In this document: in pieces, positions 12,334-20,794 of the stretch
Numbering within the stretch: position 1 is the stretch's first letter
Layout of the letters: every line of letters begins with the position of its first letter
IMG/VR virus record: IMGVR_UViG_3300033148_002128
Location: 1-42,854 of that record
Reading direction: 5' to 3' (one strand)
Source of the DNA: a virus
Length of the DNA: 42,854 nt
Notes under the pieces: model-generated
Told to the model about the DNA's origin: nothing
The model's input: the letters and a program-made list of their open reading frames with translations, nothing else
Database searches by the model: none
Translations under genes and position numbers: made by a program

Positions 12334-14376
12334 ATGAAACAACGCTATGCAACGATAGATTTTGAATACACTGATGTGTCTGAGGAGAAACTACGACTAG
12401 TTTGTTGTTCTCTACAGTGGGGAGATACTCTAGAAGAGTACTGGTTATTGAACAACCCGGAAGCTGTTAGAAACCTACAAGAAACTCTAGGTTGCCTAGA
12501 CATAGAAGGTTATATCTTCTTAGCCCATGCAGCTTCGGCAGAGGCAAGTTCTCTTATCTCTATGGGTTTAGATGCTACAAAGTTTAAATGGATTTGCACA
12601 AGGGCCGAATTTTTGTGCCTTTCCAACCACAACCACGATTTGATGTACGGTACCCACCTAGTTAACGGTAGGATTAAGACTCTTTACCCTCCAAAGCCCA
12701 AATGGCAACAGACAGAAGAAGATAAGAAACGTAAGTCTGGAGGGAAGTTGACTCATTCATTAGCTCAACTAGTGTTTAAGATGCTAGGTAAGCAGATAGA
12801 TACTGAACATAAAACTAAGATGAGAGATATAATAATCTCTGGTGACGAAGACCTTATAGAAGAGAATAGAAAAGCTATTCAAGACTACTGTTCTTCAGAT
12901 ATTAAATACCTACTACCTTGTTTTAGAAAGATAGTAGGGCATTACAAAGAATTATTAACTAAAGAAGATTTTAAATTACTTAAGGGTGACATGCTTCTCC
13001 GTGGTAGAGCTATGGCTGATACCGCTAAGATGGAGAGATTTGGATATCCTATAGCATTTAATAATTTAAGAAACTTTGCACTACAACTTCAAGACATTAT
13101 GAATGAGTGTGCAGAGGATATAAATAGACAGTTTCCAGATATGAACGTATTCGTAATGAATAAGTCAGGCCCTTCAAAGGGATCATATACTATGAAACAA
13201 GCTCCGATTAAGGAGTGGATAGCAACTTTACCTTATGCTGATAACTGGGTATTGACCGATAAGAAAGCATATTCTTTAAGCTTAGATGCTTTTCAGAAGT
13301 TCTTTAACTTTAGCCATAACTATCCAGAGGGTAACTTCGGGGCTCAAATACTCAGATACTTAGTACTTAAGCAGAGTGTATTTGGATTCTCGCCTAATAA
13401 GAAAGGTAAGAATTTTTGGGATGCTGTAGGTAAAGATAAGAGAGTTAGACCTTATCTTAATCCTTATGGAAGTCAGTCGGCTAGGTTTCAACCTCCGAGT
13501 ACTACATTCTTATTTTTGAAAAGTGCCTGGTATCGAAGTTTGTGTGTTCCAAGAAAAGGGAAAATGATAGTAGGTATCGACTATAAGTCAGAGGAGTTTT
13601 TAATTTCCGGTCTATGGGCAAGAGATATGGCCATGATAGAAGCCTATAAGTCTGGAGATGTGTACATGGCTTATGCAATGGACGCTGGAATGGCACCAGT
13701 CGGAGCTACTAAAGCTACTCACGGATTAATAAGAGATGCGGCAAAACCTGCTGTACTTGGAATATCTTACTTGATGACTAAATATGGTCTAAGTATCGAT
13801 ATGACTAATAAACTAGGTAGAGAAGTAGATGAAGACGAAGCTCAAGAGTTTATTGATTCTTTCAATGAGGCATACCATGTACACTATGATGCTGTTCAAG
13901 ACTTCCTAGAGGATTTCTCAGATGCTGGTTACTTGAGACTAGGTGACGGATGGTGTTTTTTTGGGGACCAAGAGAACTTTAGATCTGTTGCTAACACTCC
14001 AAAGCAGGGAGCAGGGTCTTGTATCTTAAGAAAAGCTATACAACTATCTCACGATAAAGGTTTAGATATATGTTTCCCTTTACACGATGCGTTATACTTT
14101 GAAGTGGATCTTAACGATTGGGAAGCCGTTAATACCGCTGTTGAATGTATGAAGGAAGCCTTTGTACACTATTACAAAGGTACTGACATGGAGAAATATG
14201 CAGAGCTTATCATGGTAGATGTAGAAGCTTGGAGTCCAGAGCTAGATAAAAAAACTATAAACTTATCCGATGGCCAAGAGGTATCTGTAGAGTCTATACA
14301 TATAGATCCTAGAGGGAAGAAGGAATATGATAAATTCAGTAAATATTTTAAGAAAGCGGGATGGATGCTTTTATGA
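12334..14376 (+). CDS. Family A DNA polymerase with 3'-5' exonuclease domain
   Basis: 680 residues from ATG 12334; AAGGT 9 nt upstream suits this better than the in-frame GTG at 12328. Exonuclease motifs: D9-x-E11 and YCSSD near 186-190. Polymerase motif A IVGIDYKSEEF (Asp 416), motif B R467-x3-K471 ... LGISY, motif C HDA (584-586). Two departures from E. coli Pol I: Leu where Phe762 would be, and Ala in place of Glu883 after the catalytic Asp. This should be the replicative enzyme. An HNH gene begins within its stop codon. No 5'-nuclease domain. Confidence 0.93.
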   Translation: MKQRYATIDFEYTDVSEEKLRLVCCSLQWGDTLEEYWLLNNPEAVRNLQETLGCLDIEGYIFLAHAASAEASSLISMGLDATKFKWICTRAEFLCLSNHNHDLMYGTHLVNGRIKTLYPPKPKWQQTEEDKKRKSGGKLTHSLAQLVFKMLGKQIDTEHKTKMRDIIISGDEDLIEENRKAIQDYCSSDIKYLLPCFRKIVGHYKELLTKEDFKLLKGDMLLRGRAMADTAKMERFGYPIAFNNLRNFALQLQDIMNECAEDINRQFPDMNVFVMNKSGPSKGSYTMKQAPIKEWIATLPYADNWVLTDKKAYSLSLDAFQKFFNFSHNYPEGNFGAQILRYLVLKQSVFGFSPNKKGKNFWDAVGKDKRVRPYLNPYGSQSARFQPPSTTFLFLKSAWYRSLCVPRKGKMIVGIDYKSEEFLISGLWARDMAMIEAYKSGDVYMAYAMDAGMAPVGATKATHGLIRDAAKPAVLGISYLMTKYGLSIDMTNKLGREVDEDEAQEFIDSFNEAYHVHYDAVQDFLEDFSDAGYLRLGDGWCFFGDQENFRSVANTPKQGAGSCILRKAIQLSHDKGLDICFPLHDALYFEVDLNDWEAVNTAVECMKEAFVHYYKGTDMEKYAELIMVDVEAWSPELDKKTINLSDGQEVSVESIHIDPRGKKEYDKFSKYFKKAGWMLL

Positions 14377-14933
14377 TAGAGGTATGGAAAGACATACCGA
14401 ACTACGAAGGGCTGTATCAAGCTAGTAATAAGGGCAGGATTAAGTCTTTAAGCTATAGGTATCATACTGGTAGGAGATGGTTTACGAAGAAGGGGAAGAT
14501 ACTCACCTTTAATAATCCTTCTAGTAATGGATATTATATGGTCTGCCTGTCCAAAAATAGTGTTAGGGAATATGGGACAGTACATAGGTTTATAGGGTTA
14601 GCTTTCTTAGACCTTTCTGAAGGTAAAGTGGTTAACCATATTGATGGAAACAAATTAAATAACCACCTTACTAATCTGGAAGCTTGTACTAATAGCGAGA
14701 ACATACTACATGCAATCCGTATGGGCTTCCATAAGAGAAAACACGGGCCTAATAAGAATATAGATATTGTAAAAGAGATAAAGACTTGGCTAGAGGAAGG
14801 TTTTAAACCAGGGGAAATAGAGAAAGTATATTCTCTGACTGCCAGGAGTATAAGAGGTATAAGAGCTGGCCATAATTGGTCTGAAGTAAATAGTTATAAC
14901 GTAGAGGCAGAGCCTCAAAGGAGCAAAGCATGA
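14373..14933 (+). CDS. HNH homing endonuclease fused to polymerase stop
   Basis: 186 residues from ATG 14373, which overlaps the polymerase TGA; an in-frame ATG at 14361 is possible but the NUMOD4 start MIEVWKDIPNYEGLYQASNK fits 14373. HNH core VHRFIGLAF and VNHIDGNKLNNHLTNLEA; C-terminal helix-turn-helix (PGEIEKVYSLTARSIRGIR). Sits between polymerase and SSB-like genes, with a 4-nt overlap into the latter, so insertion has kept translation coupling intact. Confidence 0.88.
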   Translation: MIEVWKDIPNYEGLYQASNKGRIKSLSYRYHTGRRWFTKKGKILTFNNPSSNGYYMVCLSKNSVREYGTVHRFIGLAFLDLSEGKVVNHIDGNKLNNHLTNLEACTNSENILHAIRMGFHKRKHGPNKNIDIVKEIKTWLEEGFKPGEIEKVYSLTARSIRGIRAGHNWSEVNSYNVEAEPQRSKA

Positions 14934-15334
14934 AGTTTAAGTTTAAAAAAGTTAGAGGGGAGAGAGTGTACAAGGCTTGGAAATCTTGGGAAATTGGAGA
15001 TTTTATCGTCGGTACCTATAAGGAACTGGGCGAGGACAAATTTGGAAACCCGAATTACATTTTAGAGGTTATCGAGTCTTCACTAGAGGAAGCAGTAGAA
15101 GGTAAAGATTTCTGCCTAAATTCTAATGGTTCATTGAACTATAAGATGGAAGGTGTTGAAGTAGGTGTTGTACTGAGAATTGAGTATGAAGGTGAAACAC
15201 TTCTTGAGAAAGGAAGTTTTGTAGGGAAGACATGTCACACAGTATCTTTAGAAGTTGCTGATGGCGGAGAAATGGCGGTTAATGAAGCTGACCTACCAGA
15301 AGAAGATGCCTCTGGCGAAGATTACGAGTTATAG
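14930..15334 (+). CDS. Single-stranded-DNA-binding-like protein
   Basis: 134 residues. The N-terminal part (KAWKSWEIGDFIVGTYKELG..KFGNPNYILEV) has the beta-rich 'W..GD.V.G.Y...DKFG.PNY' pattern found in phage OB-fold replication proteins, and the C-terminus is acidic (PEEDASGEDYEL) as in SSBs whose tails recruit partners. Location between polymerase and exonuclease supports an SSB role. Assignment is by pattern and context, not a clear family match. Confidence 0.6.
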   Translation: MKFKFKKVRGERVYKAWKSWEIGDFIVGTYKELGEDKFGNPNYILEVIESSLEEAVEGKDFCLNSNGSLNYKMEGVEVGVVLRIEYEGETLLEKGSFVGKTCHTVSLEVADGGEMAVNEADLPEEDASGEDYEL

Positions 15335-15460
15335 ATGACGAAAGATATAGATTGGGATACTAAAATCCTAAAGGACGACTACCCAGAATGTAGTAATGTA
15401 GGGTTATCTTACGAAGAATTGTATCAGGCTTTTAAAGAAAGATTAAGAGAAGAGGATTAA
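15335..15460 (+). CDS. 41-residue acidic protein
   Basis: ATG directly follows the SSB-like stop, and its stop is 1 nt before the exonuclease start. Sequence is acidic and helical (DWDTKILKDDYPE, YEELYQAFKERLREED). No function assigned; tight packing in the operon is the main support. Confidence 0.6.
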   Translation: MTKDIDWDTKILKDDYPECSNVGLSYEELYQAFKERLREED

Positions 15461-15461
15461 G

Positions 15462-16376
15462 ATGGCAGAAATCAAACTAGAAGGGCTAGTATATGACCTC
15501 CCTGATGAGGAGTACCATAAGGTACTTTCTCCGGAGGAAGCTTCTTTCTCCTCTTCCCAATTTAAAGATGCATTGAAAGACATTGAGTATTTCTATGGTA
15601 AGTATATTACGAAAGAAATCGTAGAGAAGATTTCTAGTAATACTCAGAATAACTTCGATATTGGACATGCCTATCACGGTTTAACTTTAGAACCCCAGTT
15701 GTTTGATAAGCAATTTGCGATCTATCCGGGCCCTGTTAAGCGTGGAGCTGCTTACGAGAAGTTCGTAAAAGATAATGCAACTAAGAAGATCCTAAGTGAT
15801 AAGCAGAAAATTACAGCTCAGTTTATTGCTGATGCTGCTAATAAGAACTTAGTTTCTAAAAAGCTTAGATCTATTGGAGAAGCAGAAGTATCTTGTTTTG
15901 TAGAACTTCATGGTATGAAAGTTAAAGTTCGTGCCGATTGGATTAGATTCGAAGACACGTACTGTGCTGAAACTGGAGAACTAATAGAAGAATCTTTCAT
16001 ACTTGATATGAAGTCTACTACTGGTAATCCAAAAGACCAGAAGAAGATCAAGAAAACTATCTCTGATAGAGACTATGATCTTTCAGCAGCTCTATACTTA
16101 GATGCTTTCAACAAGTACCTTAGTGATAACAATCTTCCTTTGATCAAACAATGGAAGTTCTGCTTTGACTCTAAGGATCTCGGAACGTCTAAAGTATGGA
16201 CAGCCACTGAAGATATGCTCAGAGTAGGTAGAGCTAAGTATATGGAAGGGCTGAGACTTATTAAAAAATACCGATCACTTGGATGGGATTTCCAAGACGA
16301 AGACTCTATGATTGATGTAGAAGCTTGGACTAAGAGTGAATGGATACCAACAGAAACAGATGGCGACTTGCTATAA
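15462..16376 (+). CDS. RecE-like PD-(D/E)XK exonuclease
   Basis: 304 residues. The N-terminal SSSQFKDALKDIEYFYGKYI and IGHAYHGLTLEP (His 69) match the DUF3799/RecE-like family. Catalytic residues: Glu in GEAEVSC (about 140-142), D159 in RADW, D182-x-K184 in ILDMKST, followed by the Y-D-L-S-A-A-L-Y-L helix. Likely a double-strand 5'-3' exonuclease for recombination or host DNA breakdown. No obvious Erf/RecT-type annealase is adjacent. Ends TETDGDLL, one of the shared C-terminal tails. Confidence 0.85.
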   Translation: MAEIKLEGLVYDLPDEEYHKVLSPEEASFSSSQFKDALKDIEYFYGKYITKEIVEKISSNTQNNFDIGHAYHGLTLEPQLFDKQFAIYPGPVKRGAAYEKFVKDNATKKILSDKQKITAQFIADAANKNLVSKKLRSIGEAEVSCFVELHGMKVKVRADWIRFEDTYCAETGELIEESFILDMKSTTGNPKDQKKIKKTISDRDYDLSAALYLDAFNKYLSDNNLPLIKQWKFCFDSKDLGTSKVWTATEDMLRVGRAKYMEGLRLIKKYRSLGWDFQDEDSMIDVEAWTKSEWIPTETDGDLL

Positions 16377-16393
16377 ATAATTAAGGAGAAGAC

Positions 16394-16939
16394 ATGATCA
16401 CACTAATTAAGTACGGAGTAACTAAAAACCTAGGCGACTACAACTCAGAGAGAATAGATGCCGAATATCAACTATCAGATACTGACTGCCCTAACAAAGC
16501 TATGGCTAACCTAAAGCATTTCGTTAATACTGGATGTGTTGTAAAAGCTAATGAGCCATCACCAAAGACTACTACAGAAACTAAAGTAGATGAGGATGTT
16601 AAACTTCCAGAAACTCCAGTTAAGACTGAAGAAGAGAAGAAGCCAGCTCAGAAAGTCACTAAGAAAGCCGCTAAGAAGACTACTAAGAAAGCTACTGGTA
16701 AGAAGGTAACTCCTAAAGCTAACATCGTTTATTCCAGGGATGAGAAGACTCATAAAGACGAACTCTCAAAGATCTTATCTGAAGAATTTCCAAATTGGAA
16801 AACGGAATTACTAGCTCAAGCTAAAGCATTATCTGGTAAACTAGTAGGTACAGATATCTATAGTTTTAAAGGTGAACTTCTTGATAGCTTTAAAGAAGCT
16901 GTGACAGAGGGAATGACATGTGACGCTAGTGACCTCTAA
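16394..16939 (+). CDS. DNA-associated protein with Lys/Ala-rich linker
   Basis: 181 residues with AAGGAG upstream. The N-terminal domain (ITLIKYGVTKNLGDYNSERIDAEYQL) is a small domain of a type I recall from other phage replication operons. Residues 55-115 are low complexity, Lys/Thr/Ala-rich (KKAAKKTTKKATGKK), like histone H1-type DNA-binding tails. A helical C-terminal domain ends TCDASDL, related to the shared tail. Probably binds DNA together with the upstream exonuclease; exact role unknown. The next HNH gene starts 20 nt before its stop. Confidence 0.72.
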   Translation: MITLIKYGVTKNLGDYNSERIDAEYQLSDTDCPNKAMANLKHFVNTGCVVKANEPSPKTTTETKVDEDVKLPETPVKTEEEKKPAQKVTKKAAKKTTKKATGKKVTPKANIVYSRDEKTHKDELSKILSEEFPNWKTELLAQAKALSGKLVGTDIYSFKGELLDSFKEAVTEGMTCDASDL

Positions 16940-17405
16940 CGAGATCTGGAAAGACATTAAAGAATATGAAGGGCTCTACCGTGTAAGTAATCACGGTAAA
17001 GTCTTCTCTATGCGTAAAACCAGACTTCTAAAGATAGGGTTTGGTAGGATATACGGAAATGTCGAACTTAGACATAATGGAACTAGGAAAAGAATAGCTG
17101 TGCACAGATTAGTAGCTATGCATTTTGTAGAAAACCCACGATCTTTGAATATGGTTAACCATTTAGATGAGGACAAGACCAATAACATACACTCTAACTT
17201 AGAGTGGGTTACTCCAAAGGAGAATACTAGGCACTCTTGGAGATTAAACCCTCTAAGGTTTAAATATAAAAGATCCCTAACCGACGACCAAGCTAGAGAT
17301 GTGAAGTATTCTAAGAAAACCTACAACCAACTTGCAGAAGAATACAGTATAGATAAGAAAACAATATGGGCTATAAGGAAAGGTACAACCTACAAGGAAT
17401 TATGA
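16920..17405 (+). CDS. HNH homing endonuclease
   Basis: 161 residues from GTG 16920, with GAGGG 8 nt upstream; GTG 16929 is an alternative. NUMOD4 segment EIWKDIKEYEGLYRVSNHGK, HNH core VHRLVAMHF and VNHLDEDKTNNIHSNLEW (Glu replaces the usual Gly before Asp-Lys), C-terminal helix-turn-helix YNQLAEEYSIDKKTIWAIRKG. Its TGA overlaps the helicase ATG, so it is inserted exactly between coupled replication genes. Confidence 0.88.
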   Translation: MTLVTSNEIWKDIKEYEGLYRVSNHGKVFSMRKTRLLKIGFGRIYGNVELRHNGTRKRIAVHRLVAMHFVENPRSLNMVNHLDEDKTNNIHSNLEWVTPKENTRHSWRLNPLRFKYKRSLTDDQARDVKYSKKTYNQLAEEYSIDKKTIWAIRKGTTYKEL

Positions 17406-18682
17406 GTAAGAAACTTAAAGACCATTTTACTAAAGGGTATTACCCCTATGTTAAACAGGTGGAAGCCGTTAAATTTATGCTTAAACATAATTACTGTATT
17501 CTAAATGGGAAACCTGGATGTGGTAAAACTTTAATGGCAACTGCCGTGATGGTCTTATCTGGTGGGAAGACAGTATGTGTTGTACCTTCTTTCCTTAAGA
17601 TAAACTGGCAAAATGAAATAGGGAAATATTGCAACGCTAAAGTTAAAGTGTTCAATAAGGGAGAAGATTATGACGATACCAATACTGATTGGGATGTGGC
17701 TGTTATCAGCTATCACTTTATATCAAGAGCCGAGCAGCTCTTTAAACAGGCCAGTAACTACGTCTTCGACGAAGCACATTACCTGTGTAGCATCGAAGCA
17801 ATTAGGACACAAGCAGCGCACGAAGTTGTTGAGAAATACAAACCAGAGAGGTTACTTTTACTCAGTGGAACACCGATTAAAAGTAACGTGTCCCAATTCT
17901 ATAGCCTTCTAATACTCTGCTCTTACAATCCAAAGGATACTAGTGGAGTAGATGTGAGAATATCTTATCCAGACTTCTGGGGATTCCAGAATACATTCCA
18001 GTATAAGAAAGAGTTTAAGGTAGGTCGTAGGAGAATTATAAAGTTTGAAGGTACCAGGAACGTACCAGAATTGAAGAGATTACTACATCATAAGATGTTC
18101 ACTTTAAAACTAGATGACGTTGCAGAGATACCTGCAGCTCAACATATAGATGTAATGGTATCTAATCTAGAGATATTTAAGGAAGAAGATCTGTGCATGG
18201 GAAGTTCAGATCATGTGGCCAGGAGAAAAGCTAAGGCCGCATTAACCAAAGCAAAATATACTAAGGAGTACGTGAATGAAATACTCAATAATGGTGGCGC
18301 AGATCGTGTTTTTGTGTTTACTGATCATATCAAGTCTGCGGTGGAAATCAGCCGTGGAATCAAAGCCAGCGGATACATTGATGGGTCTACACCTACAGAT
18401 AAGAGAATTAGAATTATCCAAGACTTTATTGATGGTAAACTTACTTGTGTGGTTAGTACTATTCTGGCTTCAAATACTGGTCACACAATCGTAGAATGCT
18501 GTGACATGGTGTTCAACGACCTTAACTGGTTAGAGTCTGAGAACAATCAGGCACGTAAAAGGATCTTCCGTATTGGACAGACTAGGAAATGTAGGTTTCA
18601 CTATATGTTACATGGGCAGATGGATAAATTATTAAAGAAGAATATACAGAAGAACATAGCTAACTTAGAGGGGATAGTCTAG
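17402..18682 (+). CDS. SNF2-type superfamily 2 helicase
   Basis: 426 residues from ATG 17402 (ATGA overlap; the longer frame from 17366 reads back into the HNH gene). Motif I GKPGCGKT (36-43), motif Ia VVPSFLKINW, motif II DEAH (123-126), motif III LLSGTP (about 153-157), and C-terminal motif VI QARKRIFRIGQ as in SNF2-family proteins. Such phage helicases remodel DNA-protein complexes or branch-migrate during replication and recombination. The RIGQ end is typical of SNF2 translocases rather than strand-separating helicases. Confidence 0.88.
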   Translation: MSKKLKDHFTKGYYPYVKQVEAVKFMLKHNYCILNGKPGCGKTLMATAVMVLSGGKTVCVVPSFLKINWQNEIGKYCNAKVKVFNKGEDYDDTNTDWDVAVISYHFISRAEQLFKQASNYVFDEAHYLCSIEAIRTQAAHEVVEKYKPERLLLLSGTPIKSNVSQFYSLLILCSYNPKDTSGVDVRISYPDFWGFQNTFQYKKEFKVGRRRIIKFEGTRNVPELKRLLHHKMFTLKLDDVAEIPAAQHIDVMVSNLEIFKEEDLCMGSSDHVARRKAKAALTKAKYTKEYVNEILNNGGADRVFVFTDHIKSAVEISRGIKASGYIDGSTPTDKRIRIIQDFIDGKLTCVVSTILASNTGHTIVECCDMVFNDLNWLESENNQARKRIFRIGQTRKCRFHYMLHGQMDKLLKKNIQKNIANLEGIV

Positions 18683-18683
18683 C

Positions 18684-19166
18684 ATGGAGACATGGAAGGA
18701 AATAGAAGATACGTATTATGAGGTAAGCAATAACGGAAGAGTTAAATCTAACTCATCAAGACCCTGCATACTTAAATTGAGGAATGATAAATACGGGTAT
18801 AAAAGAGTAACTCTTCATAGAGGTAGCGTCTTAGCCACCGTGTTGATACACAGACTAGTGGCCTCACACCACATACCGAACCCTGATGGGAAGCCCTGTG
18901 TTAACCATATAGATGGAGATAAAGCCAATAATTACGTCAGTAATTTAGAGTGGTGCACGCATAGTGAGAATACGATACACTCAATAAAGATAGGGACTAC
19001 TCCAAATAGAGAAGGAGTAAATAACGGGAGAGCTACCCTTACCGCTGATGAAGTGAAAAGAATAAGAGCCTCGAACAGAAGTATTAAGGCTTTGTCCCTG
19101 AGGTTCAAAGTTAGTTACGGTATTATATACAGAATAAAAAACAACATAACTTATAAGGAGATTTAA
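18684..19166 (+). CDS. HNH homing endonuclease
   Basis: 160 residues; starts 1 nt after the helicase stop. Short NUMOD4 segment METWKEIEDTYYEVSNNGR, HNH core LIHRLVASHH and VNHIDGDKANNYVSNLEW, C-terminal helix-turn-helix IKALSLRFKVSYGIIYRIK. Its TAA overlaps the next ATG (TAATG). Together with the gene at 16920 it brackets the helicase on both sides. Confidence 0.88.
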   Translation: METWKEIEDTYYEVSNNGRVKSNSSRPCILKLRNDKYGYKRVTLHRGSVLATVLIHRLVASHHIPNPDGKPCVNHIDGDKANNYVSNLEWCTHSENTIHSIKIGTTPNREGVNNGRATLTADEVKRIRASNRSIKALSLRFKVSYGIIYRIKNNITYKEI

Positions 19167-19609
19167 TGAAAGAAGTAGAGAGAATTAATTCAGAGAAAGC
19201 TAAGAGGGAATTTGCTAGTAGAAAGCAACAGCAGGATGATCATATCGAAGAGATGTTCGGAGATATGAGAAGAAGGGAAGTAGAGATATCTAACACCTTC
19301 ACTAACTATTCAGTGTTAAATTTCGTATTAACCTTACATGACTTTAAACACCTACAAGGGATGGATGTACTTAATGGGATTCAGAAGATGATGTTAGTTC
19401 ATTACAATGAGTTCGAGAAGAAGGTCAAGAAGATGGAAGCAGCTCTAGGTAGTGAAGCTATGAAGAGATTAGATATCGATACTGATAATCTCTACCCTAC
19501 TGAGTACTGTACTAGAGGTCTTCAAGAAGTACAGAGAGCTGCTCAAGCTAGAGCTAAAGCTGGTAAGTATGGACTGAAGATAGTTAAACCTAAGAAGATA
19601 ATAACATGA
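19166..19609 (+). CDS. Hypothetical protein, 147 aa
   Basis: Largely helical and charged: a Lys/Gln-rich N-terminal helix, a central hydrophobic segment (YSVLNFVLTLHDFKHLQGMDVL), then a coiled-coil-like stretch and a basic C-terminus (YGLKIVKPKKI). No family recognised. Coupled to the endolysin gene by a 4-nt overlap. Confidence 0.75.
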   Translation: MKEVERINSEKAKREFASRKQQQDDHIEEMFGDMRRREVEISNTFTNYSVLNFVLTLHDFKHLQGMDVLNGIQKMMLVHYNEFEKKVKKMEAALGSEAMKRLDIDTDNLYPTEYCTRGLQEVQRAAQARAKAGKYGLKIVKPKKIIT

Positions 19610-20010
19610 TAGAAGAGTACTTGAACCTAGTTCATAAAGGGAGAGCAATGGAAGCTTTATTTCATAAATCATATCCAGAGAAGATATCTAAACACCTACA
19701 TACCAATGAATATGGATGTAAGTGTGATAGTCGCTGCGACGCTAACCTAATAAACACTAGGTTGGTAGGGGCTTATGAAGCTACTAGGGCTGAGTTCGGT
19801 ATGCCGATTATGGTGACTAGTGGATTCAGATGTACGTATCACAACATGGTTGTTAATGGTGTCAATAGATCTAAACATACTAGAGGCCTGGCCATAGATA
19901 TTACACACAGAGAATTAGAATTATTAGAAAAGATTGCCAGGAAACATTTCGATAAAGTAATACTTTATAAAGATAAGTCTTTCCTTCACTGCTCGATGAG
20001 TGTAGAATAG
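19606..20010 (+). CDS. M15-family peptidase, endolysin
   Basis: 134 residues. The zinc site of the VanY/M15 peptidases is present: H91 and D98 in SKHTRGLAIDI and H128 in FLHCSM, preceded by TSGFRC. A Cys-rich CKCDSRC lies near 38-44. Would cleave peptidoglycan cross-links at lysis. It has no signal peptide, so it needs the holin, which lies on the opposite strand at 20795-21019. It ends the rightward operon, although endolysins are usually in late operons. Confidence 0.88.
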   Translation: MIEEYLNLVHKGRAMEALFHKSYPEKISKHLHTNEYGCKCDSRCDANLINTRLVGAYEATRAEFGMPIMVTSGFRCTYHNMVVNGVNRSKHTRGLAIDITHRELELLEKIARKHFDKVILYKDKSFLHCSMSVE

Positions 20011-20071
20011 CCCTTCTTAAGGATCGTCTGGGCGGCAATAGTGCTAATCTGGATAGTGTGTTGAAAGGGCT
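20009..20071 (+). other. Long-range stem at end of replication operon
   Basis: AGCCCTT (20009-20015), overlapping the endolysin stop, can pair with AAGGGCT (20065-20071) around a relatively G-rich 49-nt interior. It could be part of the 3' end structure of the rightward transcript. No family recognised. Confidence 0.35.
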
Positions 20072-20080
20072 TTAAGATAA

Positions 20081-20105
20081 TAAGGGAGTCTTCGTGACTC
20101 CCTTA
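20081..20105. terminator. Bidirectional terminator between converging operons
   Basis: TAAGGGAGTC (20081-20090), loop TTCGT, GACTCCCTTA (20096-20105): a 10-bp perfect stem. The leftward side is followed by TTATCTT, so it should work best for the late operon; it also blocks the rightward transcript. Confidence 0.75.
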
Positions 20106-20153
20106 ATTACAAGATCATAAAATTAAGTAACTCATCCTAAGTGACTGTTACTA

Positions 20154-20462
20154 TTATCTTACCTTTAATCTCATAACTCTTTCAAACAATTTGTTAATAG
20201 ACTTCCTATCATCTTCTGACAGGTTAACCTTATCAATGGCAGTCTTCAGTTCAGCTATGTTGTCTGCGTCAAAACAGGTGAACTTATCGAATGCTGGTTG
20301 ATTACACTTAACTGTTACGTTGTTGAAGTCTACTAGTTGTTGCTTCTTTGAATCACCGACCCAAGGCTTTGGAACCCAATCGAAGTCTTGCTGACAAGAA
20401 CTACACGCTACTAGTAAGGAAATCACGCATACGTTGAGCCCTGACTTGAGGATCTTTTTCAC
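20154..20462 (-). CDS. Outer-membrane lipoprotein, possible o-spanin
   Basis: 102 residues. MKKILKSGLNVCVISLLVACSSC is a classic lipoprotein signal with lipobox LVAC; the mature protein would start at Cys 20. The mature part contains WVPKPWVGDS, two further Cys, and a helical end. It overlaps the upstream small gene by 62 nt, an arrangement reminiscent of Rz/Rz1 pairs, and it is the last gene of the late operon beside other lysis-type genes. The lipoprotein assignment is solid; the spanin role is inferred. Confidence 0.78.
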   Translation of the reverse strand: MKKILKSGLNVCVISLLVACSSCQQDFDWVPKPWVGDSKKQQLVDFNNVTVKCNQPAFDKFTCFDADNIAELKTAIDKVNLSEDDRKSINKLFERVMRLKVR

Positions 20463-20589
20463 TGACTATCTCCTTAGCTTCTTCTTTATTTTCTTTAGCC
20501 TTCTTCTTCCATTTAAAATGATCCGCAACAGCCTTCTTGACTGCTGCGAATATTTCTTGAATCATAATCTTAACGATTATATCTAGCAT
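20401..20589 (-). CDS. Small membrane-associated protein, possible i-spanin
   Basis: 62 residues. N-terminal hydrophobic/amphipathic helix (MLDIIVKIMIQEIFAAVKKAV) and a charged helical rest (KWKKKAKENKEEAKEIV). Its stop lies inside the lipoprotein gene. Short for an inner spanin but with fitting topology and position. It starts at the last base of the previous gene's stop codon. Confidence 0.55.
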   Translation of the reverse strand: MLDIIVKIMIQEIFAAVKKAVADHFKWKKKAKENKEEAKEIVSEKDPQVRAQRMRDFLTSSV

Positions 20590-20777
20590 TACTTACCTTT
20601 TTTCTTCATCCAAAGATCTACTGCTTCATCAGGGATCTCAGCAATATCAATCCAAAGGCTAATAGAAATACCAGCTAGTGGTTGTCCATCTTTGTTTGGA
20701 TCTACTTCAAACGATTTAGAGATAAGTAACTTACCATCTTTAACGTCAATAATTTTAGCTTCTGCTTGCTCTGTCAT
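20589..20777 (-). CDS. Hypothetical protein, 62 aa
   Basis: AGGAGG-type ribosome site before ATG 20777. The sequence begins acidic (MTEQAEAKIIDVKDGKLLI) with beta-like alternation and ends WMKKKGK. No transmembrane helix or signal peptide. Between the holin and spanin candidates; function unknown. Confidence 0.7.
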   Translation of the reverse strand: MTEQAEAKIIDVKDGKLLISKSFEVDPNKDGQPLAGISISLWIDIAEIPDEAVDLWMKKKGK

Positions 20778-20794
20778 ACTTCCTCCTAAGGAAA

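Noticed and set aside
17366-17401. Longer N-terminus for the SNF2-type helicase
   Set aside because: The extra 12 residues read into the HNH gene in another frame; the ATGA start at 17402 fits the operon's coupling pattern.
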